A stretch of DNA of 64,000 bases from Chloracidobacterium sp. GTDB taxonomy: Bacteria; Acidobacteriota; Blastocatellia; Pyrinomonadales; Pyrinomonadaceae. Positions 41,736 through 51,321 of this stretch are shown piece by piece (position 1 is the first letter of the stretch; each line of letters starts with the position of its first letter). The translations under genes and the position numbers were made by a program. The DNA lies in the NCBI GenBank assembly GCA_016711345.1, contig JADJTD010000001.1:3660001-3724000 (forward strand), in the 5' to 3' direction. The notes beneath the pieces were generated by a model, which had not been told where the DNA came from, did not search any database, and saw only the letters and a list, made by a program, of their open reading frames with translations.

Positions 41736-44700
41736 CTATTTGTTCTTATTCGGATCGGCCGGTCGTTTTGGCAGCTTGACCGGGGTTGCGTTTATTTTTT
41801 TCATCAACTCGGCGATCGAGCGTTCCAGTTGCGGATCGCCGCCGGCGATGACTGATTTTGGATCGTTATCGACCTCGATGTCGGGATCGACGCCGTAGCC
41901 TTCAATGATATATTCGCCGTTGGTGTTTGCCAATGCGGAAGACGGTACGCTGACGGAACCGCCATCGATCAGGTTGCCCTGATTGCCGATGCCGACAACG
42001 CCGCCCCAACTTCGCTTGCCGACAAGCTGGCCGAGGCCTGCCTGACGAAACATATAAGGAAAGATATCGCCATCCGATGAGGAGTTTTCGTTGAGAATGG
42101 CAATCATCGGCCCCATGAATGCTCCATCGGGATAGGTAGATGCATCTTCGTTACCGGTTGAGAAATTAACACCGAGTACCTTGCGGCTGAGGCGTTCGAT
42201 CAGCATTCGAGAGACGTTTCCGCCGCCATTTACTCGTACATCGATTACGAGACCCTCCTTATTAAGCTGCGGATAGTACCATTTGATAAATTCGCGGATT
42301 CCAGGCGCGCCCATGTCAGGAATATGTAAATAACCAAGCCGTCCGTTCGACATTTGATCGACGCGACGGCGATTGCCTTCGACCCAATCTAAATAGTTCA
42401 GATCAGATTCGTTGCCGATAGGGCGAAATGTGACAGTACGAGACCCTGTCGAGGTTGGGGAACTATTAACGGTTAGCGTTACAGTCGTGTCAGCCTTTCC
42501 GCGCAAATATGAATATATATCTTTGTCCGTCGATACATCTTCGCCGTTTATTGCGAGAACGTAATCGCCGACCTTTGCTTCGCTGCCAACTTCGGTAAGC
42601 GGTGAACGGTAGATGTCCTCTTCGTTTTGCCCGCCAAAGATCTTACTGATCTTATAACGGCCGGCTGCTTTATCAACATCAAATCTGGCTCCCGGCAACG
42701 CTACGCGAACACGCGGCGGCAGATTAAAGTCACCTCCGTCAATGTATGCGTGTTGGACAGTCAACTCAGATGCCATCTCAGAGATGACGTAATTTAGGTC
42801 CGAACGATGAGCCACATACGGCAGCCACTTTTTGTAATCTTCGCGGATCTTTGCCCAGTCGAAGCCGTGCATATTCTTGGCGTAGAACCAATCACGATAA
42901 CGCCGCCAAACTTCATTAAAGATCTGATTCCATTCGGCAACTGGATCGATCTCAGTTATCAGGCCGGAAGTTGATACTGGCTTTCGAGTTTTGTCGCCAT
43001 TTGAATTGGCATCCAGGATAGAGAAGCCGCCCGGCCCGCCTGCAAGTATTTTCATTCCATCAGCCGAGATTGCATATCCTCCGCCAGGCTGCATTAGCGT
43101 TGTTTCTTTTCGATCCTTGAGTGAATAGATGCGAAGCGATCCTGACGTTTCTGCTTGGCGGCCATAATAGAATGCCGGCGACACTGCGTAGATCAAGTTC
43201 CCTTTGTTTATCGAAAGCCCACTATAATTATCGGCCGGCAGCGGCACTTTGACGACGCGCTTTTCGATGCCTTCAAAATTTATTATTTCGGGTGTTTCCG
43301 GTTTTGGCGCAGGCGGTCCGGCAGGTGGAGTTGGCGGACCTTCTTTTTTCTCTTCAGTGATCGCTACTTCGTCGTTTTCGTAAGGGAAAGGATTTTTTCC
43401 AGCTGTTTGTAGTGTCAACGAATATATCTGTGTTGATCGGTTGGTTGCGTAGTTAAATTCAGCACCGGCGATCTGCGGCGCAAATTCGCGGTCACTTAAA
43501 AAATAGAGATATGAGCCGCTTGGATCGAAAGCGGGGCTTCTTGAACCAAACATTTCCGGTGTTACGCGAGTACTTTTATTATCCGTCGCACTCCATATAT
43601 AAATGGCTGATTGACGATTAGGGCTTTGCATTGAATAGGCAAGAAAATTCCCTTTCGGTGACCAGTCGTAATCGCGAATTTGTCCGTTCGGCCCATCGGC
43701 TACCATTTGAAGCTGTTTTGTCGCGACAGTAACGACATAGACCTTTCCGTCCTTGTCGCTAAAGGCGATCTTCTTTCCGTCGGGCGACCATGTAGTGCCG
43801 TATCGCTGTGCGCTGCCGCCGGTCGTTATCTGTTGCGGCGGCGTTGAGCCATCCTGTGCAACTGTCCAAATTTCTTCTTCGCCGCTTTTGTCCGAAATGT
43901 AGGCAACGGTTTTGCCGTCCGGAGACCAAGCCGGAAAACGATCGTGAGCGTCCGACGATTTTGTGAGATTGCGAACGCCGCCTTTTTCGATCGGTGCCGT
44001 GAAAATATCACCGCGAGCGGAGAACAATGCACGTTCGCCTTTTGGGCTCAAGCCATAATTGCCTATCTGATTTCCAACCGAAGCCTGACGTTTTCGTTTA
44101 TTGACACCGTCGTCGGGAACATTGATCGTCAGTTTTGTTGTCTTTTTTGAACCGACATCCATTCGTTCGAGTTCACCGTCACGTTCGTAAATGATCTGGT
44201 TTTGGTTATCGGAACTCGGCCATCGAATGTCCCAATCGCGGTTCTTTGTGACCTGCGTTGTTTTGCCGCTTGCCGTGTCGTAGGCGTAAAGATTAAATTT
44301 GCCATCCTTATCAGAGTTGTAATAGATCGTGCTGCCGATCCACATCGCGTCGCGGCAGGCTCGAGGGCTGTCGGAGATGAGCTTGACATCGTTGGTTGCC
44401 AGATCGTAAGTATAGAGTTTATTTGCCTGTCCGCCGCTGTAACGTTTTTCGGGACGAAAATCTCGAAATCTCGGCGAATAGACCATCTTGGACCCATCAG
44501 GCGAAAAATCTCCCGAACCGGCTTCGGGCATCGGCAAAGTTTCTGCCGGACCGCCCTGCGGAGAAACTGTATATAGCTTTGCGATCGGCAACGCCCACGA
44601 ATCTCTTTGGCTGCGGAAAAAAACTTTGCCGTCCTTTGTCCAACCAAGCACCTGATTGTCATGACCCCAACGCGGAGCTAATGGCCCCTTTGATGGATAG

Positions 44701-45008
44701 AATGTCAGTTGTTTCGGCTCGCCGCCGCCGGATGGCATTACATAGACCTGCTCGTCGCCGTCGTACTGGCCCGTAAACGCGATCCATTTACCATCGGGCG
44801 AGAATTTGGCATAGGTTTCCACGCCCGCATGAGCGGTGAGGCGTGTTGCAGTTCCTCCACTGCCGGAGGTTGTCCACAGGTCGCCGCCGTAAGTGAAAAC
44901 GACGCGGTCGCCGTAGATATCAGGAAAGCGCAAAAGCTTGGTCTGAGCCTGCGAGCATACTACAAGAAAAAGAACGACCGCAGCGGCCGAAAGCACTTGT
45001 TTGAACAT
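41736..45008 (-). CDS. Tricorn-type protease (S41), secreted
   Basis: 1090 aa from the ATG at 45008, which has GGAGGAA upstream (the open frame reaches 45038). Signal peptide 1-21; six- and seven-bladed WD/TolB-like propellers up to about residue 680 (SPDGKWIAFTG, SPDGKTVAYISD); C1 helical domain; PDZ at about 820-890 (VGDYVLAINGEDVSTDKD); C2 catalytic domain with RVNGGGNVS, NENSSSDGD (catalytic Ser978-Asp979) and WGGVVGI. The conserved catalytic His in VQHAYIDGGDF is present. Tricorn peptidases cut proteasome-like peptides down to short ones; the signal peptide puts this one outside the cytoplasm. Opens divergently from the Ctp gene. Confidence 0.93.
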   Translation of the reverse strand: MFKQVLSAAAVVLFLVVCSQAQTKLLRFPDIYGDRVVFTYGGDLWTTSGSGGTATRLTAHAGVETYAKFSPDGKWIAFTGQYDGDEQVYVMPSGGGEPKQLTFYPSKGPLAPRWGHDNQVLGWTKDGKVFFRSQRDSWALPIAKLYTVSPQGGPAETLPMPEAGSGDFSPDGSKMVYSPRFRDFRPEKRYSGGQANKLYTYDLATNDVKLISDSPRACRDAMWIGSTIYYNSDKDGKFNLYAYDTASGKTTQVTKNRDWDIRWPSSDNQNQIIYERDGELERMDVGSKKTTKLTINVPDDGVNKRKRQASVGNQIGNYGLSPKGERALFSARGDIFTAPIEKGGVRNLTKSSDAHDRFPAWSPDGKTVAYISDKSGEEEIWTVAQDGSTPPQQITTGGSAQRYGTTWSPDGKKIAFSDKDGKVYVVTVATKQLQMVADGPNGQIRDYDWSPKGNFLAYSMQSPNRQSAIYIWSATDNKSTRVTPEMFGSRSPAFDPSGSYLYFLSDREFAPQIAGAEFNYATNRSTQIYSLTLQTAGKNPFPYENDEVAITEEKKEGPPTPPAGPPAPKPETPEIINFEGIEKRVVKVPLPADNYSGLSINKGNLIYAVSPAFYYGRQAETSGSLRIYSLKDRKETTLMQPGGGYAISADGMKILAGGPGGFSILDANSNGDKTRKPVSTSGLITEIDPVAEWNQIFNEVWRRYRDWFYAKNMHGFDWAKIREDYKKWLPYVAHRSDLNYVISEMASELTVQHAYIDGGDFNLPPRVRVALPGARFDVDKAAGRYKISKIFGGQNEEDIYRSPLTEVGSEAKVGDYVLAINGEDVSTDKDIYSYLRGKADTTVTLTVNSSPTSTGSRTVTFRPIGNESDLNYLDWVEGNRRRVDQMSNGRLGYLHIPDMGAPGIREFIKWYYPQLNKEGLVIDVRVNGGGNVSRMLIERLSRKVLGVNFSTGNEDASTYPDGAFMGPMIAILNENSSSDGDIFPYMFRQAGLGQLVGKRSWGGVVGIGNQGNLIDGGSVSVPSSALANTNGEYIIEGYGVDPDIEVDNDPKSVIAGGDPQLERSIAELMKKINATPVKLPKRPADPNKNK

Positions 45009-45204
45009 TTTAGATTCCTCCGTCAAAGGTAATGGCAAGTTGTTGTAAGTTTAACGCAATACTTTACGTTATTAAAGTGAAACGGTTTCATTCTTTTGAC
45101 GTATTGATGTACAACTAATTTCGTCGCTTTTTCTTCAAATGAGTGATAATCTTTTTTAACAGGCAAAACGCCTGTTTCGCAGTATATCCAGGAGAATCTT
45201 AGTT

Positions 45205-46977
45205 GTGAATCAAACCTTTAGACTGTCATTGATCCTGATAGCGGTGATGTTTTTAACGATGTCGGGCTTTGCCCAAAAGACTTCGACCTCAGCAAAGATC
45301 GAGCCCAGCCGAACTGTTAAACCTGCTACAAGTAAGTCATCGTACCCCGTTACACCGGAAACTATTCGAAAAGAAATTGCCGAAGCTCTTACGGTAATTG
45401 AAAGCGGACATGTTGACGGAAAGGATTTGAAATATAACGACCTATTTAAGACGACTATAGATACTATGCTTCACACGCTCGACCCGCATTCAAATTATTA
45501 TGATGCGAAGGATAACGAGCAGTTTCGAACGGAGCAAAATGCTGAATATTATGGTATCGGCGCGACCATCGGCGACCTGAGCGCGCCTGATGGCAAGATC
45601 ATTGCCACCTATATTAAAGCTACTTTTCCCGGAGCTCCTGCAAATATGGCCGGACTGAAGTACGGTGACAGGATCGTCTCTTTTAGCGGTCAGCGTGTTC
45701 TCGCGGATGGGAAAACGGTTGACATAAAAAATGAGTCAATGTTAGGTAAGCCCTTTATCGAAGTTCGGTCGTACCTGAGAGGGACGAAAGGAACCACGAT
45801 CAATCTCACGGTCGAGCGTGCGGCTACGGGCGAAAAAGAAACCGTGGCGATCACTCGCGGGGCGGTTTCACAGCCTGCGGTCAGCGAAGCCTATATGATC
45901 CGGCCGGGCGTCGGATACATGGCGATGCGCGGTCAGTTTACCAGAACGATCTATCGTGAGTTTGTCGACGGAATGATCTCATTGAGGGCTCAAGGTATGC
46001 GGCAGCTCGTCCTCGATCTCCGTGATAACGGCGGCGGATTGGTTCAACAGGCTTATAACATTGCGAGAGTGTTTCTTTCTTCAGGGCAAACTGTATTTAC
46101 GCAAAAGGGACGGATCGAAGGGGTTACAGAGACTTACCGTTCAGACAATCCTTCGCCTGACAGATCGCCGATCGTTATGCTCGTCAATCGCGGCACCGCG
46201 TCAGCATCTGAGATACTTGCGGGAGCATTACAGGATCATGACCGTGCTTTGATCGTTGGTGAAAATACGTTTGGCAAAGGACTCGTACAGAATCCTTTTG
46301 GGGATATTGGCTATGATTCAATGTTGCTGCTTACTATCGCCAAATACCAAACGCCGTCCGGACGAGTGATTCAAAGGGATTATTCAAACGGCGATCTTTA
46401 TAACTACTATACCGATGGCGGCAGTTTTCGTGATGATGCCGCTGACTCTTCACCAAAAGGAGTTGCTAGTAAAACAGATACCGGCCGTGAGGTTTACGGT
46501 GGCGGCGGTATAGATCCAGACGTGGTTATCAAGCCAAAGACGATAACCTTTGAGAGAAACCGCGCGGAACAGAAGATAGTGAGCCCGATATTCGCTTTCG
46601 CTCTCGACCTTGTTAATGGACGGGTCAAAGGTTTTGAAAATTACAAGATCGAGAAACCGGTCGATTATGATTACGATATCAAAGCTTCGGATTTTCCAGT
46701 CACTTCCGACTTGTTTCAGGCCTTTAAGCAATATGCGGCTGATAAATATAAACTGCCGGCAACGCAAGCTGATGCCGAACGTGAATTTATTGAACGCACG
46801 TTGAGATCTGAATTGATCACTGCTGCCTATGGATCGCAAACCTCTTTCCAGGTTATTAATGAATACGATGATCAGCTATTAAAGGCTATCGATTTGTTGC
46901 CGCGAGCGAAACAGCTCGCTATGCAAAGTGAAAAAGCTAGGTCAACTGGTTCAAAGATTGGTAATCCGGCAAACTAA
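45205..46977 (+). CDS. C-terminal processing peptidase (S41), PDZ
   Basis: 590 aa, GTG start with AGGAG 8 nt upstream. Signal peptide 1-23; S41 N-terminal helices; PDZ at about 125-210 (YGIGATIGDLSAPDG, LKYGDRIVSFSGQ); catalytic domain with LDLRDNGGGLVQQA, GTASASE (Ser333) and TFGKG (Lys358), exactly 25 residues apart as in known members. Longer than usual because of about 140 extra C-terminal residues. Cuts tail-tagged or envelope proteins. Followed by a perfect 27-bp hairpin. Confidence 0.94.
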   Translation: MNQTFRLSLILIAVMFLTMSGFAQKTSTSAKIEPSRTVKPATSKSSYPVTPETIRKEIAEALTVIESGHVDGKDLKYNDLFKTTIDTMLHTLDPHSNYYDAKDNEQFRTEQNAEYYGIGATIGDLSAPDGKIIATYIKATFPGAPANMAGLKYGDRIVSFSGQRVLADGKTVDIKNESMLGKPFIEVRSYLRGTKGTTINLTVERAATGEKETVAITRGAVSQPAVSEAYMIRPGVGYMAMRGQFTRTIYREFVDGMISLRAQGMRQLVLDLRDNGGGLVQQAYNIARVFLSSGQTVFTQKGRIEGVTETYRSDNPSPDRSPIVMLVNRGTASASEILAGALQDHDRALIVGENTFGKGLVQNPFGDIGYDSMLLLTIAKYQTPSGRVIQRDYSNGDLYNYYTDGGSFRDDAADSSPKGVASKTDTGREVYGGGGIDPDVVIKPKTITFERNRAEQKIVSPIFAFALDLVNGRVKGFENYKIEKPVDYDYDIKASDFPVTSDLFQAFKQYAADKYKLPATQADAEREFIERTLRSELITAAYGSQTSFQVINEYDDQLLKAIDLLPRAKQLAMQSEKARSTGSKIGNPAN

Positions 46978-46983
46978 TAGGTG

Positions 46984-47048
46984 CACAAGCACGTAAGTAA
47001 GGACGGTACACTCATGTTGAATGTACCGTCCTTACTTACGTGCTTGTG
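46984..47048. repeat. Dispersed palindrome, perfect copy 4
   Basis: Perfect 27-bp arms at 46984-47010 and 47022-47048 (CACAAGCACGTAAGTAAGGA in the left arm) with an 11-nt loop. Lies directly after the Ctp stop; no T-run. Shares GTAAGTAAGGRCGG-TACA with the other copies. Confidence 0.9.
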
Positions 47049-47064
47049 GATAAGTCGCCAGTTT

Positions 47065-47232
47065 CTAAAAAAGCCAACCCACAAGATAGTAAATTGCAAA
47101 GCCGACACCTGTTAAAAGTAAAAGCAGGCCGACGATCAACGCGGCGATGACAAGTTTGAACTTTGCATAACGCTTTTCGTCCGGAGGCGAAAGCTGATTT
47201 TGCGGAAAATATGGCGGAGGACGATTTAACAT
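47065..47232 (-). CDS. Small single-helix membrane protein
   Basis: 55 aa from the ATG at 47232 (60 aa from 47247). Pro-rich start (LNRPPPYFPQNQLSPPDEKR) and one strong transmembrane helix at the C-terminus (FKLVIAALIVGLLLLLTGVG). Composition and layout look like a genuine small membrane protein, but there is no homology to lean on. Lies between the perfect hairpin and a mirrored heptamer repeat. Confidence 0.5.
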   Translation of the reverse strand: MLNRPPPYFPQNQLSPPDEKRYAKFKLVIAALIVGLLLLLTGVGFAIYYLVGWLF

Positions 47233-47244
47233 AACGATACAATT

Positions 47245-47323
47245 CAAAGTCTAACGTCCAAAGCCCAAAGTTACAACTTCCTTCTTGACTTTGGCCATCG
47301 GACATTGGACATTGGACATTGGT
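47245..47323. repeat. Mirrored heptamer repeat (GGACATT type)
   Basis: Right half repeats GGACATT three times (47300-47322); left half has the approximate complement (AAGTCTAACGTCCAAAGCCC). It ends 13 nt before the S9 peptidase start, so it will be within the 5' leader of that mRNA. Confidence 0.75.
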
Positions 47324-47335
47324 GAGGAACATCTT

Positions 47336-49381
47336 ATGAAACGCATATTTTCGATTTTTGGTTTTGTTGTGTTGGCGGCTTTTGTAGTTTCGGCTCAGCT
47401 AACTTTTAACGTAAATGACCTTCTCGGTGTAAAGCGAGTTAGCGATCCGCAGTTGTCGCCGGATGGAAAAACCATCGCATATACGATCGGCATCCTTAAT
47501 AAAGACGCTAATAAAGTCGTCAATCAGATTTGGACGATGAATACCGACGGCAGCAGACAGCGTCAGATCACAAATGGTTCAACTTCGAGTTCATCTCCCC
47601 GATGGTCGCCCGACAGCAAATGGCTCGCTTACGCGTTCGGTGGACAGATATGGATGATGCAATCAGACGGCGATGATAAAAAGCAGGTCACGACTATCTC
47701 AACAGGTGCCGGCGGACCGGTTTGGTCGCCTGACGGTAAATGGATAGCTTTTACGTCTGACGTTTATCCTGAATGTGCGTCAGACGACTGTAACAAAATT
47801 GAAGATGACAAAGCGGAAAAGAGTAAAGTCAAAGCACATGTAACCGAACGACTGCTTTTCAAACATTGGGTCGAATGGCGTGATCGCAAACGGATACATG
47901 TTTTTGTTGTCTCAGCAAAGGGTGGTCCGGCTCGCGATGTGACGCCGGGCGATTTTGACTCGCCTCCGTATGCGGCGGCATCGGGAGTCGATTATGCATT
48001 TTCTCCTGACGGATCGAGCATTGTTTATCTAAAAAACCCTGACAAGGTTGAAGCAACTTCCACAAACAGCGATATTTATATTCTGCCGCTTGCAGGTGGT
48101 CAAGCTAAACATATTACGGCTGGTATGAATGGCTACGACGCTTCGCCGGTATATACGCCGGACGGTAAGTATTTGCTCTTCCGTTCGCAGGCGACGGCCA
48201 CGTTTGAAGCCGACCGCTGGCGGTTGATGCGTTACAATCCGCAGAATGGCGAGATCGTCGAATTGACGCAGGGCTTTGATCAGCAGGTCGATGAAATGGT
48301 CGTGTCATCTGACAGCAAGACGATCTATTTCACGGCCGGCGAAAGCGGTCGAGCACCGATCTTCAGTGTTCCCGTAGAGCCTAATTTTAAGCTTCGCATC
48401 GCGACGCATGTAAAGAAAATTGTCGATGGTGTGTTCGCCACAAACCTGAATATTTCACCGGATGGAGCAACGATCGTCTTCGCTTCAAGTTCACTTGCAG
48501 CTCCGGCGGAGATCATGAAGGTTAATGCTGACGGCAGCGGCCTAGCTCAACTTACGACGGCCAACGTTTCCGGGCTTGCATCATTTGCTCTGCAAAAAGC
48601 GGAGGAAATGAATTGGAAAGGTGCTTTGGGGCAGAACATTCACGGCTTTCTTGTAAAACCGTCAAGATTTGATCCGACCAAGAAGTATCCGTTGATCGTT
48701 CTTATTCACGGAGGGCCGCAGAGCGCATTTAACGATAGCTGGAGTTATCGTTGGAATGCACAGGTTTTTGCAAATCAAGGTTATGTCGTCTTCATGCCCA
48801 ATCCGCGCGGCTCGACCGGTTATGGTCAGAAGTTTGTCAATGAAATATCTGGTGATTGGGGCGGAAAGGCATACGTAGATATTATGAATGGTGTTGCCGA
48901 TGTCACGAAAAAACCATTCATCGACAAATCGCGTATTGGCGCAGCAGGTGCAAGTTATGGCGGATACATGGTTGATTGGATACTCGGACATAATAATGAT
49001 CCGCGTTTCAAATTCAAGGCTTTGGTCTCGCATGCCGGCGTTTACAATCTTGAAAGCATGGCCACCTCGACCGAAGAACTCTGGTTTGTGAATTGGGAAT
49101 TTAAGGGCTACCCATGGCAGAACAGATCGCAATATGAAAAATGGTCACCAAATCGTTACGCGGGAAATTTTGCGACACCTACACTTGTAACGGCCGGGGA
49201 ACTCGACTATCGCGTTCCAGTCGATCAGAGTTTGCAGCTTTACACGACGTTGCAGCTAAAAGGTGTCGAATCGAAACTTATTGTTTTTCCGGACGAAGGA
49301 CATTGGATCTTGAAGCCGCAGAATTCCGAGTTTTGGTATAACAACGTGACGGCTTGGTTCGCTAAGTATCTGAAGCCATAA
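47336..49381 (+). CDS. S9 family prolyl oligopeptidase/acylaminoacyl peptidase
   Basis: 681 aa from the ATG at 47336 with GAGGA upstream. Signal peptide 1-20, beta-propeller with repeated SPDGK blades to about residue 400, alpha/beta hydrolase domain after it. Catalytic Ser540 in GASYGG, Asp624 in GELDYRVP, His656 in PDEGHWI; oxyanion block HGGPQSAF near 460. Cleaves short peptides in the periplasm. Spaced 9 nt from the M1 gene, so co-transcribed with it. Confidence 0.93.
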   Translation: MKRIFSIFGFVVLAAFVVSAQLTFNVNDLLGVKRVSDPQLSPDGKTIAYTIGILNKDANKVVNQIWTMNTDGSRQRQITNGSTSSSSPRWSPDSKWLAYAFGGQIWMMQSDGDDKKQVTTISTGAGGPVWSPDGKWIAFTSDVYPECASDDCNKIEDDKAEKSKVKAHVTERLLFKHWVEWRDRKRIHVFVVSAKGGPARDVTPGDFDSPPYAAASGVDYAFSPDGSSIVYLKNPDKVEATSTNSDIYILPLAGGQAKHITAGMNGYDASPVYTPDGKYLLFRSQATATFEADRWRLMRYNPQNGEIVELTQGFDQQVDEMVVSSDSKTIYFTAGESGRAPIFSVPVEPNFKLRIATHVKKIVDGVFATNLNISPDGATIVFASSSLAAPAEIMKVNADGSGLAQLTTANVSGLASFALQKAEEMNWKGALGQNIHGFLVKPSRFDPTKKYPLIVLIHGGPQSAFNDSWSYRWNAQVFANQGYVVFMPNPRGSTGYGQKFVNEISGDWGGKAYVDIMNGVADVTKKPFIDKSRIGAAGASYGGYMVDWILGHNNDPRFKFKALVSHAGVYNLESMATSTEELWFVNWEFKGYPWQNRSQYEKWSPNRYAGNFATPTLVTAGELDYRVPVDQSLQLYTTLQLKGVESKLIVFPDEGHWILKPQNSEFWYNNVTAWFAKYLKP

Positions 49382-49390
49382 TATTCAAAT

Positions 49391-51076
49391 ATGAAACCTA
49401 CTAAGCATTCGTTTCCTTTTGTTTTCGCCGCGATCATTATGGTCGCGGCTTTTTCGGCCATTGGACAAAGCCCAAGGCCTAACTTCAATAGGCCGCAAAC
49501 TTTCGATGCTCAGCACTACACGATCCGCGCGAGTTTCGACCGTGTAAACAAGAAGGTCTTCGGTGACACAACCGTTTCCTTAAAACCGCTGGCAGCAGGA
49601 TTTCGAGTGGTCGAGCTGGATGCCGTGAGCCTTGCTTTCGATTCGGTAAAGCTTGAAAGTTCCGGTATCGATCTACAATACAAAGTCGTTTCCGACAAGA
49701 TCTCCATAACACTTGATAAAGCTTACGGCCCTGACGACCTGATTTCGATCCGTCTCAAATATACTGCCTCGCCAAAGAAGGGCGTTTATTTTGTCGCCGC
49801 TGATGAAAAACATTCATCACAGGTATGGACACAAGGCGAGGCGGAAGAAGCTCGACATTGGTTTCCGTCGTTCGACTTCCCTAGCGACAAGGCAACGACC
49901 GAGGAGTACATCACTGCCGAAAAAGGTGAAACTGTCATTGGCAATGGTGAGCTTCTCGACAAAATCGAGAATGAAAATGGAACCGTTACATGGCACTATA
50001 AGATGCCTGTTCCTCACTCGATTTATCTTGTATCATTTGTCATCGGGAAATACACAAAGATCGAGGATCGTCACAAAGAAACGCCTCTAGGTTTCTATGT
50101 CTATCCGGGCAAAGAAGGCACGGCATTAAAAGCGTTCGGCGACACAAAGAAGATGTTGGCCGTTTTCGAGGAACTGACCGGCGTTCCGTTTCCTTTTAAC
50201 AAGTATGACCAAACTGTTGTTTCCCAATTTAAATTTGGCGGTATGGAAAACATCACGGCGACAACAATGTCGGATACTGACATTTTTATCGCGGATTTTG
50301 ATTTTGGAAAAGACATCGTTACGGACCTCGTCTCGCACGAGTTGGCCCATTCGTGGTTTGGCGATCTTGTGACCTGCCGCAATTGGGCCGAGCTGTGGCT
50401 GAACGAAGGTTTTGCAACCTATATGGAAGCTGCATATCTTGAAAAGGCTGTCGGGCGCGACAGTTACCTTGGAAAGGTGCGAACTGACGCGGCCGTATTT
50501 CTCGTCGATGATGTAGTGAGCAGAAAGCGTCATGCTCTTTATAATCTGCGTGCGGGCGATGCTGACGCCTTATTTGATAACCCCGCCGTGACATATAACA
50601 AAGGCGGAGTCGTTCTGCATATGCTGCGTGAGCAAGTTGGCACCGACATATTTTGGCGTGCTATCAATGTGTATCTGAACCGCCACAAATTTGCCAATGT
50701 CGAATCGACCGATCTTCAAAAAGTGATGGAAGAAGTATCAGGCCAAAATCTCAAGTGGTTCTTTGACCAGTGGGTTTACGCTGCAGGGGTCCCGCAATTA
50801 AAGATCGGACAAACATACAATCCGCGAACAAAAACGCTGGCTGTCACGATCACTCAAACTCAAAAGATCGACCCAATAACGCCCACCGTTTTTCGCCTTC
50901 CACTCGACATAAGCATAAAAACGACTTCGGGTGAAACAGCCGAAAAGATCGATGTCTCAAAGCGAGTTCAGACCTTTATCTTCAAAACAGCCAACCCAAC
51001 TGAAGTCTTGATTGATAAGGATGAAAAAGTGCCTCTAAAGCGCGTCACGATGAGCAAAATGGTATTAGTTCGTTAG
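49391..51076 (+). CDS. M1 family metallo-aminopeptidase
   Basis: 561 aa, signal peptide 1-26. GGMEN exopeptidase motif at residues 283-287, zinc motif HELAH at 316-320 with the third ligand Glu339 (NEGFATYME), 18 residues after the second His as in the family. YNKGGVVLHML and LQKVMEEVSGQNLKWFFDQW follow. The C-terminal armadillo-like domain of large M1 enzymes is missing; it ends with a beta-sandwich like the leukotriene-hydrolase-short forms. Releases N-terminal residues from peptides made by the neighbouring S9 and tricorn enzymes. Confidence 0.93.
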   Translation: MKPTKHSFPFVFAAIIMVAAFSAIGQSPRPNFNRPQTFDAQHYTIRASFDRVNKKVFGDTTVSLKPLAAGFRVVELDAVSLAFDSVKLESSGIDLQYKVVSDKISITLDKAYGPDDLISIRLKYTASPKKGVYFVAADEKHSSQVWTQGEAEEARHWFPSFDFPSDKATTEEYITAEKGETVIGNGELLDKIENENGTVTWHYKMPVPHSIYLVSFVIGKYTKIEDRHKETPLGFYVYPGKEGTALKAFGDTKKMLAVFEELTGVPFPFNKYDQTVVSQFKFGGMENITATTMSDTDIFIADFDFGKDIVTDLVSHELAHSWFGDLVTCRNWAELWLNEGFATYMEAAYLEKAVGRDSYLGKVRTDAAVFLVDDVVSRKRHALYNLRAGDADALFDNPAVTYNKGGVVLHMLREQVGTDIFWRAINVYLNRHKFANVESTDLQKVMEEVSGQNLKWFFDQWVYAAGVPQLKIGQTYNPRTKTLAVTITQTQKIDPITPTVFRLPLDISIKTTSGETAEKIDVSKRVQTFIFKTANPTEVLIDKDEKVPLKRVTMSKMVLVR

Positions 51077-51243
51077 AAGCTAGGTCCATTTTGCGATGCC
51101 AATTCTCTTTTTGAATATCCACTTAGCCGGTTTCTTTCTTGATCACCGCATTTGGAGGAAATTGAAACACCAAGTTCTGATAAGATGTAATATTTTTTAA
51201 ATAGGACAGAGGTTCCCGGGTTATTTCGATATCGTAATTCGCG

Positions 51244-51271
51244 TTGACTTAAAAGCAAAAAGGCATATAAT
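51244..51271 (+). promoter_or_regulatory. Sigma70-type promoter
   Basis: TTGACT at 51244-51249, 16-nt spacer, TATAAT at 51266-51271. The next gene starts 50 nt downstream, with a GTAAAACAGTTTAC palindrome in the leader. Confidence 0.7.
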
Positions 51272-51321
51272 GCTCAGAAACGCAGTAAAACAGTTTACGT
51301 TTTGAGTAGAGGTTATATTTT

